Shown: positions 26,107-37,259, counted from the first letter of the stretch. The stretch is DNA of 64,000 bases from Firmicutes bacterium HGW-Firmicutes-9 (GCA_002841395.1 PGZM01000001.1:62001-126000), one strand, 5' to 3'. Translations and numbers: made by a program. The notes: a model not told the origin generated them from the sequence alone.

Positions 26107-27318
26107 CTATTTGGTGTCGCCAAGACGCTTGACGAAATATGATCTGACCTGCGCCAGCGCCTCTTTTGCGCCGACGGCTGAAGGAGCCGTTCCCTGCGCA
26201 AGAGAGCCTCTGCCGCCGCCTTTTCCGCCGAGCGCCGCATTGACCGCGGGCATGAGCTCCGATACGTCGATTGGAAATCCTGCTCCGCTCGAGAGCACGT
26301 AAAACAGCCTGCCGTCTGTCTCGCTGAGCAACAGCGCGAGTGTCTTTTCGGCGGAGGACGACTGTGCGAGATCCTTCAGCCTTCCGGCATCCACACCGCT
26401 GACGAGCTGAGCCACCACGCGGTATTTGCCCGCTTGGGCTGCTGCCTGCAGAAACTCAGCCGACATATAGACGTTCAGCGATTTCGCGAGCTCGCGCTCG
26501 CTCTTTTTGAGCGCACCGAAATCGTCCGAAAGTTTTTTGACCGCGCCGGGCACCGCCTCCCGTTGGCAGGAGAAACGCCGCGCGATGGCGTCGAGGTCGT
26601 CGTGCTGCGCTCGGTGTAGTTTTAGCGCCCGCTCGCCACAGAAAAACGTGATGCGCGTGCCGCCCTTATAGCTACTGGCATCCGCTACGAAAATGGAGCC
26701 GATTTCGCCCGTTGTGTAGCAATGCGGCGCGCAACAGGTGCACATATCCGCGCCTTCTACGTGTACAATGCGGATCGGCGGCTGCAATCCTTCCGCGTGC
26801 TTTCGCAGCGGAAGCGCGGCAACCTCCTCCTCGCTTTCGTAAAACGTCGCCTGTACGGGTAGGTTTTTCCAAACGAAACGGTTTGCAAGCAGCTCCGCTT
26901 CTTTGATCTCTTCGCGGGAGACGGGTTTGGCAAAGTCGATAGTCGCATAGTCCAGCGCGAGATGGAAGCCGACGTTGCTCGCCTGAAATAGGTCGTAGAA
27001 CGAGAATGAAAGCAGGTGTTCGCCCGTGTGCTGCTGCATTAGATCAAACCGGCGCATCCAGTCGATAGCGCCAGTGACGCTTGCACCAACCGCGAGCGCG
27101 CGGTCTATGCGGTGGTAGATCTCGCCGTTCTCCTCGCGCACGTGGAGGACGTTTGCCTCGCCCAGTGTGCCAGTGTCGGAGGGTTGTCCGCCGCCTTCGG
27201 GGAAGAACACGGTCTGATCGAGCACAACGTCAAACTTGTCTTCGACTGCCGTGCAGGAGAGAACGGTGGATTGGGTTTCGGTTTGGTGGCTGTCTAGATC
27301 ATACAAACGCTTTGTCAT
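26107..27318 (-). CDS. AlaX-type alanyl-tRNA editing protein with DHHA1-like C-terminus
   Basis: FFPEGGGQPSDTG; QQHTGEHLLS (HxxxH); CTCCAPHCYTTGEIG; C-terminal GGKGGGRGSLAQG. Confidence 0.87.
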   Translation of the reverse strand: MTKRLYDLDSHQTETQSTVLSCTAVEDKFDVVLDQTVFFPEGGGQPSDTGTLGEANVLHVREENGEIYHRIDRALAVGASVTGAIDWMRRFDLMQQHTGEHLLSFSFYDLFQASNVGFHLALDYATIDFAKPVSREEIKEAELLANRFVWKNLPVQATFYESEEEVAALPLRKHAEGLQPPIRIVHVEGADMCTCCAPHCYTTGEIGSIFVADASSYKGGTRITFFCGERALKLHRAQHDDLDAIARRFSCQREAVPGAVKKLSDDFGALKKSERELAKSLNVYMSAEFLQAAAQAGKYRVVAQLVSGVDAGRLKDLAQSSSAEKTLALLLSETDGRLFYVLSSGAGFPIDVSELMPAVNAALGGKGGGRGSLAQGTAPSAVGAKEALAQVRSYFVKRLGDTK

Positions 27319-27348
27319 AGGTTACCTCAGCGATCAAAATTGTAGTCG

Positions 27349-27399
27349 TCAAATAAACGCAAACTGTTTTAAAACAAAGATAAAGAGAGACATCGTCAC
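27349..27399 (-). pseudogene. Duplicate 3' tail of AEC permease gene (17 codons: VTMSLFIFVLKQFAFI-stop)
   Basis: 43/51 nt identical to true gene end 27401-27451 (VTMFIFIFALKQFAFI-stop); the two copies are separated by one nucleotide. Confidence 0.85.
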
Positions 27400-27400
27400 G

Positions 27401-28339
27401 TTAAATAAACGCAAACTGTTTCAACGCAAAGATGAAGATAAACATTGTCACAATCGATAGCACGCTGGTCACGGCGACAAGCGTGCCCGCTAGTTCGTCG
27501 TCCGCCTGCATGCCGACCGCCATCGAATAGGTGACCATTGCGACCGGAGCCCCGAAGATAATCAGTGAAACGACGATGTGTTCACCGCGGAAACCCAGAA
27601 GCAGAAACGTGGCAACCATGATCAGCGGTATCAGAATGAGCCTAAGTAGAGATACCGCGAGAATCGCCGGGCGGTTCTTCTTCACAGCGGCAAACGAGAT
27701 AGTGCCGCCAAGCAGCACAAACGCGAACGGCGTTGTCGAAGCCGCGAGTGCGTCGATGGGTTTTTGCAAAACGGCGGGTAACTTGAGCTGGAGAAAATTC
27801 GCGAGAAAGCCCGCCAGGCACGCGATGATGACTGGATTCTTCAGAACCCGAAGGAGCACCTCGCCAAAGCGCACTTGCTCGCCGCGGTAGCGTTCCATGG
27901 CAACGACGGATAGCGTGTTAAACAGCGGAACGGTGAGCGAAACCGCGATCGACATCATGCCGAGATTGTCTTCGCCAAGCAGCGCCGCCGCAACCGCGAG
28001 GCCGAAGATCGCGTCGTTGGAGCGGAACACACCGAGAATCAGCACGCCGCGCCGGTTGTTCTCCTTGGAGAACACGGGCACGAGTAACGCAGTCAGCGCG
28101 TAGATGATCGCAATGCCGATTGCCATATAGAGCAAAAACGGCGTTGCAACCATCGCCTTGAGGTCAGCCGCCGCAATCGCGCGGAAGCACATCAGCGGCA
28201 GCGTAACGTAAAAGATGATCTTGTTTGCGTTTCGCATCAGATCTGTGGTTACGATATTGGTTTTGCGCAGCACGACGCCGATGATCATGTAGATCATCAG
28301 AGGCGCAACGACGCTGAACGATAAAAGTAAGTTTTCCAT
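27401..28339 (-). CDS. AEC (auxin efflux carrier) family transporter
   Basis: MIYMIIGVVLRKTNIVTTDLMRNANKIIFYVTLPLMCFRAIA..; multi-TM. Confidence 0.88.
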   Translation of the reverse strand: MENLLLSFSVVAPLMIYMIIGVVLRKTNIVTTDLMRNANKIIFYVTLPLMCFRAIAAADLKAMVATPFLLYMAIGIAIIYALTALLVPVFSKENNRRGVLILGVFRSNDAIFGLAVAAALLGEDNLGMMSIAVSLTVPLFNTLSVVAMERYRGEQVRFGEVLLRVLKNPVIIACLAGFLANFLQLKLPAVLQKPIDALAASTTPFAFVLLGGTISFAAVKKNRPAILAVSLLRLILIPLIMVATFLLLGFRGEHIVVSLIIFGAPVAMVTYSMAVGMQADDELAGTLVAVTSVLSIVTMFIFIFALKQFAFI

Positions 28340-28776
28340 GAATCTCCCCGGTTTCTTTGATCCATACGCACAAGCGATATTGTGTGCATTATAACATATG
28401 AAACCCGCAGTAAGACCGTGAAGCTGCTATTTTGATGGGCGATTCGGTGATTCTGAACAAGGTTCGTTGAAAAAGGCACTGAACGAGCTGTGGGAACACA
28501 ATTTTACGCTTCGATTTCGATTTGACAAAATAATCTGAAAATGATTAACTCCCTGTAAAATGCGCGGATAATGACACGAAACACCTAACTACTTGTTCCT
28601 TTTGAGGACAAATGATGGTATGATGACAAATAGACAGATAGACAAGCGCGACTATCTCGCGGAAAAGACGAAGCAAACTGAACAAGGGCGATGGCACGAC
28701 AAACGCAGCAAAAACGGCTGTCATCGCCAGACCAAATCACGTTGATATCGTAGCGTAGTACCCGGGGGTTGCATGG

Positions 28777-30693
28777 ATGAACAAATTTTCGGACGAAACA
28801 GCACTCTATTACTTTAATCGCGGCGTTTCCACGGCGGCATATCTGGAGCTCGGCTGCCACGAAGGCGCAGGTGAATTCGGGGAACGGGTGTTCCGTTTTT
28901 CCGTCTGGGCACCGAATGCGGAGTCCGTCAGTGTGGTCGGCACGTTTAACAAATGGGACGAGAAGGCCGATCCGATGGAGCGCGTCGGTACCACCGGCGT
29001 CTGGGAAGTCGCCATCGGCGTGGCGCGCCCAGGCGATCTTTACAAATATGCGATCGGAACCTATACAGGCGAAGTGATTCTGAAAGCGGATCCCTTCGCC
29101 TTCCGTGCAGAAGCGCACGGAACGGCCTCTGTCGTCGGCGACATGCCATACTATGAGTGGTCCGATCAAGATTATATCGAGGGTCGGGAGGATCAACCCG
29201 ACACCTACAGCGAGCCGATGAACATCTACGAGGTGCATCTGGGCAGCTGGAAGCAGGGGCTTGGCTACCACGAGCTGGCGCATGAGCTGGTCGATTATGT
29301 GGTCGATATGGGATATACCCACATCGAGATCATGCCGCTGATGGAGTATCCCTACGATCCCAGCTGGGGCTATCAGGTCACGGGGTATTATGCGGCGACT
29401 GCGCGCTACGGCGAGCCGGAAGAACTCATGTATCTCATCGACTGCGCGCATAACGCAGGCATCGGCGTAATCATGGACTGGGTGCCCGCGCACTTCACGA
29501 GAGACGAGCACGGTTTGCGCCTCTTCGACGGCACACCGTTGTTTGAACATCCCGATCCCCGGCGCGGCGAGATGCCGCAGTGGGGCACGCTGTTGTTCAA
29601 CTTTGAGCAGACGCAGGTGCAATCGTTTTTGATCTCCAGCGCCATGTATTGGCTCAAGGAGTTCCACTTCGACGGTCTTCGGGTCGACGCGGTGAGTGCG
29701 ATGCTCTACCTCGATTTCGGTAAGAATCCGGGCGAGTGGCTGCCCAACCGTTACGGCGGACACGACAACCTCGACGCGGTCGCGTTTTTTAGAAAGCTCA
29801 ACTCGGCTGTCAACAATCTTGATGGCGGCAAGATGCTCTTTGCCGAGGAAAGCTCGGCGTATCCCTATATCACACGTCCCGTTTCAGAAGACGGCTTAGG
29901 CTTTGCCTACAAATGGAACATGGGTTGGATGAACGACATACTCACCTACATGAGTATGGACAGCATCTATCGAAAATATCACCACGACAAACTGACATTT
30001 TCCCTCTGTTATGCGTTTTCGGAACACTATGTGCTGCCGTTTTCGCATGACGAGGTGGTGCATGGCAAAAAGAGCATGCTCAGTAAGATGCCGGGCGATT
30101 ACTGGCAGCAGTTTGCGCAGCTAAGGCTGCTCTACGCATTTCAGTATGCGCATCCGGGCAAGAAGCTCATGTTCATGGGCTGCGAATTCGGTCAGTACAT
30201 CGAGTGGAAAGAGGACGATTCGCTCGACTGGTTCCTGCTGGATTATCCCAAGCATTCGGAAATGCAGCTCTACGTGCACGATCTAAACCATTTCTATCTC
30301 GACAACCCGCCGATGTTTGACATCGACGATAGCTGGGCGGGCTTCCGCTGGTGCGGGGTGGACGATAACATCCACTCGATCCTTTCGTTTATGCGTACCG
30401 ACCGGGACGGCAACAGCCTGCTCTGGACGTTTAATTTCACGCCGCAACCGTGGCTCGACTATATGATCGGCGTTCCGCGATACGGGCTTTATACCGAGGT
30501 ATTTTCCACCGACGCGCCATACTTTGGCGGCACGGGGGATTATCCCAACGCGCCGACAATGTCTGTCTGCGAACCCTATGGCGAGCATCCGTGCCGCATT
30601 CGCCTGCGGCTGCCGCCATTTGGTGCGGTGTGCTATCGCATTACCCCCAAACCCCTGCCAAAAATCGCGGCAATACAGGAGGACGACGCATGA
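28777..30693 (+). CDS. glgB: 1,4-alpha-glucan branching enzyme
   Basis: [84 protein letters not shown]. Confidence 0.95.
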   Translation: MNKFSDETALYYFNRGVSTAAYLELGCHEGAGEFGERVFRFSVWAPNAESVSVVGTFNKWDEKADPMERVGTTGVWEVAIGVARPGDLYKYAIGTYTGEVILKADPFAFRAEAHGTASVVGDMPYYEWSDQDYIEGREDQPDTYSEPMNIYEVHLGSWKQGLGYHELAHELVDYVVDMGYTHIEIMPLMEYPYDPSWGYQVTGYYAATARYGEPEELMYLIDCAHNAGIGVIMDWVPAHFTRDEHGLRLFDGTPLFEHPDPRRGEMPQWGTLLFNFEQTQVQSFLISSAMYWLKEFHFDGLRVDAVSAMLYLDFGKNPGEWLPNRYGGHDNLDAVAFFRKLNSAVNNLDGGKMLFAEESSAYPYITRPVSEDGLGFAYKWNMGWMNDILTYMSMDSIYRKYHHDKLTFSLCYAFSEHYVLPFSHDEVVHGKKSMLSKMPGDYWQQFAQLRLLYAFQYAHPGKKLMFMGCEFGQYIEWKEDDSLDWFLLDYPKHSEMQLYVHDLNHFYLDNPPMFDIDDSWAGFRWCGVDDNIHSILSFMRTDRDGNSLLWTFNFTPQPWLDYMIGVPRYGLYTEVFSTDAPYFGGTGDYPNAPTMSVCEPYGEHPCRIRLRLPPFGAVCYRITPKPLPKIAAIQEDDA

Positions 30694-31913
30694 AGAAACG
30701 AATCGTAGCGATGCTGCTCGCCGGCGGACAAGGAAGCCGCCTTGGCGTGCTGACATCGAGCATGGCGAAACCCGCCGTGCCCTTTGGCGGGAAATACCGC
30801 ATCATCGATTTTCCGCTGAGTAACTGCGTCAATTCTGATATCGATACCGTCGGCGTGCTCACGCAATACCGCCCGCTCGCGCTCAACAGCTACATCGGCA
30901 CCGGTCAACACTGGGACCTCGACCGCATGAACGGCGGCGTGTTCGTGCTGCCGCCCTATGTAACAGGCGTGGACGGAAGATGGTACACAGGTACCGCAAA
31001 CGCGATCTATCAAAACGCAGAGTTCGTCGACCAGTACAACCCGGACTATGTGCTCATTCTCTCCGGCGATCACATCTACAAGATGGACTACGGCGCGATG
31101 CTGCGCTTTCATATCGAGAAAAATGCCGTCGCGACCATCGCTGTGTTGCCTGTTCCGATGGAAGAGGCGCATCGATTCGGCATCATGAACACGGATGACG
31201 CGGATCGCGTCACCTCGTTTGATGAAAAACCCAAGCAGCCGAAATCCAATAAGGCTTCGATGGGCATCTACATCTTCAACTGGAAAGTGCTCAAGGAGAG
31301 CATGCGCATCGATGATGAGAATCCGGATTCTACCAACGACTTTGGCAGCGACATCATTCCTGCGATCATCAAAGGCGGTCTACCGGTGTATGCATATCCG
31401 TTCAAGGGATACTGGAAAGACGTCGGAACCATCCAGAGCCTCTGGGAAGCGAACATGGACATCATCGCAACGCCTCCCAAGCTCGTGCTCAACGATCCGC
31501 AGTGGAGAATCTACAGCCGAAACCCGATCATGCCGCCGCACTACGTTGGCGCAAACGCTTCTATCACGCAAAGCCTCGTCACGGAAGGCTGCCGCGTGGA
31601 GGGTAAGGTGCACCACAGCGTGCTCTTCTCCAACGTCTCCATCGAAGCGGAGGCGGAGGTGTACGATTCCGTCATCTTCCCCGGCGCGGTGATCCGCCGC
31701 GGGGCGAAGGTTTATAAAGCGATCGTCGGCGAAAACTCGGTGATCGGTGAAGACGCGATCATCGGCGGCGAGCTGCGGCTTGGCGATCAGGTGGACAATT
31801 CGCTGACCGGCACCATCACGCTGGTTGGCAACGATATCAGCATTCAGTCGGGGACATATCTGCCGCAGGGCACGGTCGCCACGGAAGATGTTTGCGGAGG
31901 TAGAAGCCTATGA
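30690..31913 (+). CDS. glgC: Glucose-1-phosphate adenylyltransferase
   Basis: [53 protein letters not shown]; start ATG 30690 overlaps glgB stop. Confidence 0.95.
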   Translation: MKKRIVAMLLAGGQGSRLGVLTSSMAKPAVPFGGKYRIIDFPLSNCVNSDIDTVGVLTQYRPLALNSYIGTGQHWDLDRMNGGVFVLPPYVTGVDGRWYTGTANAIYQNAEFVDQYNPDYVLILSGDHIYKMDYGAMLRFHIEKNAVATIAVLPVPMEEAHRFGIMNTDDADRVTSFDEKPKQPKSNKASMGIYIFNWKVLKESMRIDDENPDSTNDFGSDIIPAIIKGGLPVYAYPFKGYWKDVGTIQSLWEANMDIIATPPKLVLNDPQWRIYSRNPIMPPHYVGANASITQSLVTEGCRVEGKVHHSVLFSNVSIEAEAEVYDSVIFPGAVIRRGAKVYKAIVGENSVIGEDAIIGGELRLGDQVDNSLTGTITLVGNDISIQSGTYLPQGTVATEDVCGGRSL

Positions 31914-33034
31914 CAAGCAACGCATTCGGCCTCATCTACACGGGCGAAACCAACCCCATGCTGCGCGATCTCGCGTTGTCCCGTTCGGTCGCTGCGGTGC
32001 CGTTTGGCGGCAGATACCGCTGCATCGACTTCATCCTCTCCGATCTCGTCAACACGGGCGTCACCAGCGTCGGACTCATCACGCAAAAGAACTATCATTC
32101 CCTCATGGATCATCTGGGAGCCGGCAAGGAATGGGATCTCCACAGAAAGCGCGAAGGTCTCTTCATGCTGCCACCGTTTATGACGAAAGAGAACACGGGC
32201 CTCTATCGCGGCAGCGTGGATGCCATCCGTTCCTGCCTTGGGTATGTGCGCAGAAACCCGCAGCAGTACGTGATTTTGTCCGGCAGCCATACGATCTTTA
32301 ACATGACGTTCAACGACATGCTCGCGCGGCATATCGAAACGCGCGCGAACATCACGATGCTCTATAACGAAGGCGAAATCGCCGCAAGCGAAGAGCAGAA
32401 CCTCGATCTGCGGCTGTTGATGGATGAAAGTGGTCGCGTGAATGAGATGGAGCTCAACCCGTTCTCGCCGCGTTCCGCCTATCGCAGCTGCGACGTAATG
32501 ATCATGGATAAGCTCTTGCTGGAGTATCTCGTCGAGGAGGCGTATTCCCACGGGGATTATGACCTCACACGCGACATCCTGCTCAAAAAGTGCCAGACGC
32601 TCAAGATCATGGGCTATCGTTACGACGGTTATGTTGCGCGGCTGGATTCGGTCAACGACTTCTTCCGCCACAACCTCGCGCTGCTGCAGCCGGAAGTACG
32701 TAATGATTTGTTTAACCCCTCGCACCCGATCTATACGAAGGTCAAGGACGAGGTCAGTGCAAAATACGGCGAAAACGCAGTGGTCAAAAACGCGATGCTC
32801 GCCGACGGCTGCCAGATCGACGGAACGGTGGAAAACAGCATCGTATTTCGCGGTGTCAGCGTTAAAAAAGGCGCGGTGGTCAAAAACAGCATTCTCATGC
32901 AGGGCGTCAGCATCGGCGAAAACTGCCTGATGGATCACGTGATACTCGACAAAGGCGTCGTCGTGCGCGACGGACGCACGCTCACCGGCTACGACGGATT
33001 CCCGATTATCCTCAAAAAAGGCACAACGATCTGA
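31910..33034 (+). CDS. glgD: Glucose-1-phosphate adenylyltransferase subunit GlgD
   Basis: [72 protein letters not shown]. Confidence 0.94.
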   Translation: MTSNAFGLIYTGETNPMLRDLALSRSVAAVPFGGRYRCIDFILSDLVNTGVTSVGLITQKNYHSLMDHLGAGKEWDLHRKREGLFMLPPFMTKENTGLYRGSVDAIRSCLGYVRRNPQQYVILSGSHTIFNMTFNDMLARHIETRANITMLYNEGEIAASEEQNLDLRLLMDESGRVNEMELNPFSPRSAYRSCDVMIMDKLLLEYLVEEAYSHGDYDLTRDILLKKCQTLKIMGYRYDGYVARLDSVNDFFRHNLALLQPEVRNDLFNPSHPIYTKVKDEVSAKYGENAVVKNAMLADGCQIDGTVENSIVFRGVSVKKGAVVKNSILMQGVSIGENCLMDHVILDKGVVVRDGRTLTGYDGFPIILKKGTTI

Positions 33035-33155
33035 TAATGACTTTATGGCCGTTGTTCTCTCTGCGATCTAATACTATCGCAGAGGTGTATTTGACTTCGT
33101 GTATTCCGGTGCGGCAGATGCCGCGTAAAATGGTTTTTTCGGGAGGGCTCACAAC

Positions 33156-34676
33156 ATGAAAGTGCTGTTCTGCGCAAGCGAGTGCGTACCGTTTGTCAAA
33201 ACCGGAGGTCTAGCGGATGTCGCGGGCGCGCTTCCGATCGCGCTGGCCAAAGAGGGGCACGATGTGCGCGTCATATTGCCGAACTATCGCGTGATCGACA
33301 CCTACTGGAAAAACCGCATGGAACATGTCTGCCACTTTGACGTGCTCTTTGGCTGGGAAAAGCAGTATTGCGGCATCAACTGCGTGGTCGAAAGCGGTGT
33401 AACCTACTATTTTGTGGACAACGAGTCACACTTCGGCGTGACGGAAATCTACGGAGACGGCATTACGGAAGGGCTGCGATTCGCATTCTTCTGCCGCGCG
33501 GTGCTTGAGGCGCTGCCGCTGATCGATTTTGTGCCGGACGTGATGCACCTAAACGACTGGCAGACTGGTTTGATCGCGACGCTGCTCAAAACGCAATATG
33601 TCGCAAACCCCATTTACGCGCGGATCAAGACCGTGTTTTCGATCCACAATCTCAAGTATCAGGGCATCTTTTCCTGGCGCGAGATCGCAGGCAGGCTGGG
33701 ATTGGATGAACGCTATTTTACCTATGAATATCTGGAGTTTTTCGGTTGCATCAGCTGCATGAAGGGCGGACTTGTCTTCTCTGACCGGCTTTGCACCGTA
33801 AGCCCAACGTATGCCGAGGAGATCAAAACCCCGTTCTTCGGCGAAAATCTCGATGGCCTCCTGCGCGCACGGGAAAACACCCTCAGTGGCATTCTCAACG
33901 GCCTCGATTATTCGATTTTCAACCCCTCGGACGATCGCTTCCTGACGCATCACTTTGACACGGATACGCTGGATAACAAGCTTGCCTGCAAGCGCGCGCT
34001 CCAGCGCGAATGCGGACTGGAGGAGCGGGATGCGCCGCTGATCGGCATGATCGCGCGGCTGTCCCAGCAAAAAGGCCTTGACCTTGTGGAACGCGTGCTG
34101 GGAGACATCATGCGCAGCGACGTGCAGATTGTCTTCCTCGGAAAAGGTGACCGTCGCTTTGTCGACCTGCTCAACTGGGCAAACTGGCGCTATCCCAAGC
34201 GGGTGCATGCACGCATCGAGCTGGACGAAGGCCTCGCGCACCGCGTATATGCGGGTGCGGATATGTTCCTCATGCCGTCGCAGTTTGAGCCGTGCGGCCT
34301 GAGCCAGATGATCGCGCTGCGATATGGCTGTGTGCCCATCGTGCGCGAAACAGGCGGACTAAGGGACACCATCAAGCCGTATAATATGTATACCGACGAG
34401 GGCAACGGTTTCTCGTTTGCCAACTACAACGCGCACGAGATGCTCTTTACCATTGAACGCGCGGTGACCTATTGGAACGAAGACAAGGCCATGTGGCGCC
34501 GGATGATGCTCCGCGGCATGGCGGATCGCTTTGACTGGGCAAAGCCCGCAAGGGCATATCTTGCGCTGTACGAAAAGATGCTTCCTCCGCCTGTTGCAGA
34601 GGAAGAAGAGAGCCCTGCGGAAGAAGCCGCGCCGCTGAAGGTTGCATCAATAGCAACAGAAGAATCCGAAGCATAA
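33156..34676 (+). CDS. glgA: Glycogen synthase (ADP-glucose, GT5)
   Basis: MKVLFCASECVPFVKTGGLADVAGALPIAL; MPSQFEPCGLSQMIALRYGCVPIVRETGGLRDTI. Confidence 0.96.
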   Translation: MKVLFCASECVPFVKTGGLADVAGALPIALAKEGHDVRVILPNYRVIDTYWKNRMEHVCHFDVLFGWEKQYCGINCVVESGVTYYFVDNESHFGVTEIYGDGITEGLRFAFFCRAVLEALPLIDFVPDVMHLNDWQTGLIATLLKTQYVANPIYARIKTVFSIHNLKYQGIFSWREIAGRLGLDERYFTYEYLEFFGCISCMKGGLVFSDRLCTVSPTYAEEIKTPFFGENLDGLLRARENTLSGILNGLDYSIFNPSDDRFLTHHFDTDTLDNKLACKRALQRECGLEERDAPLIGMIARLSQQKGLDLVERVLGDIMRSDVQIVFLGKGDRRFVDLLNWANWRYPKRVHARIELDEGLAHRVYAGADMFLMPSQFEPCGLSQMIALRYGCVPIVRETGGLRDTIKPYNMYTDEGNGFSFANYNAHEMLFTIERAVTYWNEDKAMWRRMMLRGMADRFDWAKPARAYLALYEKMLPPPVAEEEESPAEEAAPLKVASIATEESEA

Positions 34677-34692
34677 ACACACGAGAAACTAA

Positions 34693-34722
34693 AAAAGAGA
34701 CGTTCTTGCGAGCGTCTCTTTT
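34693..34722. terminator. Intrinsic terminator after glgA
   Basis: AAAAGAGACG-ttcttgcgag-CGTCTCTTTT. Confidence 0.85.
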
Positions 34723-34747
34723 GTGTTGTTATGTTTTACTCGGTAAA

Positions 34748-35542
34748 TCAGATCAGTTCTTTGGTGCTGGACGAATCTTCGCCGTGGGACGCAGAGTTCG
34801 TGCCGGAAGTAGCATAGGCGGGCAGCGGAAGTCTGCCGGTGAGATCGAGGTAAAACGCTGCGTTGGCGGCCTCGGTATACGGGAGCAGGAACACGACGCC
34901 GATGCCCGTGATGGAGGCGAGAATCCACCAGCCGATAAAGCTGAACTGGAGGCAGAAGAGCCGCCATTTTTTGTCCACCATCAAGCGCTTGGATTCCTCG
35001 ATGGCATCCATTGCGGACATATCCGGGTTCTCGGCCATGATGTATGGCGCCATGCTGTAGCGATAGGCTGCGACGATACCCGGGATAACGAACAGCAATG
35101 TCCAGGCAAGAATTTTCAGAGCCATCAGGATACGCAGCAGCAGCGCATTGCCAAAATACGGAAAGCGTGAGAACAGTGTCTCGATCTTTGGCGTTGCGGG
35201 ACTTTCGTAAAGCGAAAGGTTGAAGCTGTTGTAACCCAACTCCACCGCGCTGCCGACGATGAACGCCGCGATGCCGTACATCGCGAAGAGCACCGCCATA
35301 GAGGCAACAATGCCCACGAATGGATTGAGCAGAGCCTGGAGCTGCTGAACGTCAAACTGTCCGTGTGACCAGCGTTCCACCATATACGGAAAATCGCTTT
35401 CACCAACTTTAAAGTCAAAGCGAAATCCTCTCGCGCTCGCGCCGCCAAGCAATGATGCGATCAGGCCTGCGAGCACCGTCCACCAGTAACGACCGCGCAG
35501 GATGTTCCATGCGGTCTCGCGATAATCTTTTGCAAGTCTCAT
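34748..35542 (-). CDS. DUF975 family membrane protein
   Basis: RETAWNILRGRYWWTVLAGLIASLLGG; KILAWTLLFVIPGIVAAYRYSMAPYIMAENPDMSAMDAIEESKRLMVDKKWRLF. Confidence 0.85.
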   Translation of the reverse strand: MRLAKDYRETAWNILRGRYWWTVLAGLIASLLGGASARGFRFDFKVGESDFPYMVERWSHGQFDVQQLQALLNPFVGIVASMAVLFAMYGIAAFIVGSAVELGYNSFNLSLYESPATPKIETLFSRFPYFGNALLLRILMALKILAWTLLFVIPGIVAAYRYSMAPYIMAENPDMSAMDAIEESKRLMVDKKWRLFCLQFSFIGWWILASITGIGVVFLLPYTEAANAAFYLDLTGRLPLPAYATSGTNSASHGEDSSSTKELI

Positions 35543-35604
35543 TTTTTGTCATCCCCCCATTTTATATACATTTGGCGATCGCATAGCGGGAAAGCGAACT
35601 CCCG

Positions 35605-36495
35605 TTATTCGATCGTGACCCAATATTTGTCGATCATGCAGACCGGACGATAGGCGAGCTTGGAATAACGGAGATTCTCTTCGCCGGAGTCGTCCTCGCG
35701 GTTGATATAGAGCGTGTCCTTCTCCGCGGCGTACTTGGCAAACCACGACACGATCGCCTGATAGGAGCCCGCGTAGTCCACACGCGCTTTCTCAACATGG
35801 CAATGGAGCGTGTCGCCGACGATCTCGCCGACCGAGAGCGCGACGATGGTACCCGCAACGTCAATATAACCCGCCTTCTGACCCAGTATCAGCGAGGAAG
35901 CGAGCAGCTCTTTGGCGCGCTTCATCTCCTCGGCCTCGATGACCTTGTCCAGCGGAACATGCTGTTCATACTCGTCTAAAAACGCGATGGCAGCAGGAAG
36001 CGTTTCCTCCGTCACCGGAACGAACTGCGCGGAAGGATTGTCCTTGCAGAAGCGGTTGAGGTGGTTGCGCTGCGTGTGATATTTTTTACCGGGAAAGTTC
36101 ATCAGATCGCACGCGTTATAGACATAATCCGCCCAGTCGCGATGGGTAGAGACGATTGCGCGGTTGCCGTAGCGCTCGCACAACAGCGCGACACCCTCTT
36201 TCGGCACGGCGCAGAACCGGAGCGGCATACCGCTCTCTTTTGCATGGAGCTCGATTGCGTCCAGCGCGGCGTTCAAATCGCCATTGCCGATCGGGAAGAC
36301 AAAGCAGGTTCCCTCGCCGGGATAGGTTGCGAGCATGACGAGCATGCCGGAAACGATGGTATAGGCGGAGCGGAAATACGCGCGCCACTGAAACACGGCG
36401 CCGAGCGTATAGTCGCAGCTGCGGAATGGTTGCACATCCAGATACGGCTTGAGTTCATTCGCGTTCTGGATACATATTTTTGAAAACTCTAACAT
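35605..36495 (-). CDS. DUF2156 (LPG-synthetase C-terminal-like) protein
   Basis: Start ATG 36495; YHTQRNHLNRFCKDNP; ALSVGEIVGDTLHCHVEKARVDYAGSYQAIVSWFAKYAAEKDTLYINREDDSGEENLRYSKLAYRP. Confidence 0.8.
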   Translation of the reverse strand: MLEFSKICIQNANELKPYLDVQPFRSCDYTLGAVFQWRAYFRSAYTIVSGMLVMLATYPGEGTCFVFPIGNGDLNAALDAIELHAKESGMPLRFCAVPKEGVALLCERYGNRAIVSTHRDWADYVYNACDLMNFPGKKYHTQRNHLNRFCKDNPSAQFVPVTEETLPAAIAFLDEYEQHVPLDKVIEAEEMKRAKELLASSLILGQKAGYIDVAGTIVALSVGEIVGDTLHCHVEKARVDYAGSYQAIVSWFAKYAAEKDTLYINREDDSGEENLRYSKLAYRPVCMIDKYWVTIE

Positions 36496-36827
36496 AAAAC
36501 CCCTGTATGATACAGCGCAGCCGTGGAGAAAGCTCTCCTCGCGCGGTTGGCACATAAATTGACTTTTATATGATAACACGCTTGTTTGCATGAGGCAATG
36601 TTGTTGCATTGTGCGCAGGTGAACGGATTGCAACATTTTTATGTGTCTGAAGTGGAAACACGAGTTTTTTGGTCGGGAATGGGAAAATCTGAAGCAAAAT
36701 GCAGCAAGCGACCGAGCAGTCTGGAAAATAAAAATATGGATTTGTGAAAAATAACACTCCACAAAAGCACGCAGTAGGTGTACAATATACGTACAAACGT
36801 TCGTATGATGCGAACAGAGGAGGAAGA

Positions 36828-37259
36828 ATGAAGGCGATCTCGTTACCACAGCTCCGCGCCGAGGCCAAGCGACAGCTCATGAACTACCGGCGCAACAACT
36901 CCCGCGTTTACCGCAGCAGCGCAATCCGTGCGGAAGGAGGCGAAATGCTCGCGTGGATTCGCGCGATCGACTCCGCGCGCATCTATCTGCGCGCGCAAAA
37001 CCCGGCAAAAGAACGATACATGACGCGTCTCTTCGGGCTAGAGACCCCGCTGCCGCGCAGCCAGCCTATGCGCGCGCGGTTGATCCGGCTCAGTGAGGAG
37101 ATGTGTGTTTCGGAATCCACGCTCTATAAATGGCGTGAGGACATTCTGGAGGTCGTGCTGTATGCCGCAATGGAGGCGGGCGTGATCGGGCTATTCGGCA
37201 TTCGCGCGGCGCAGGAGCAGGAATGCGCGCAAAACGAATCGAACACGTCCCGCGATTGA
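36828..37259 (+). CDS. Small HTH protein resembling phage ArpU/RinA-type late activators
   Basis: ERYMTRLFGLETPLPRSQPMRARLIRLSEEMCVSESTLYKWREDILEVVLYAAMEAGVI. Confidence 0.55.
   Translation: MKAISLPQLRAEAKRQLMNYRRNNSRVYRSSAIRAEGGEMLAWIRAIDSARIYLRAQNPAKERYMTRLFGLETPLPRSQPMRARLIRLSEEMCVSESTLYKWREDILEVVLYAAMEAGVIGLFGIRAAQEQECAQNESNTSRD

Noticed and set aside
26410-26426. CCACCACGCGGTAT resembling the ACCACGYGTGGT palindrome
   Set aside because: Lacks the palindromic right arm; ordinary AlaX-like coding sequence.
28585-29763. 392-aa minus-strand ORF antisense to glgB
   Set aside because: Shadow of glgB codon bias.
31844-32938. 364-aa minus-strand ORF antisense to glgD
   Set aside because: Shadow ORF; glgD is clear.
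30690-33034. Tandem adenylyltransferase paralogues as a novel duplication
   Set aside because: glgC-glgD pairing is standard in clostridial and bacillar glycogen operons.
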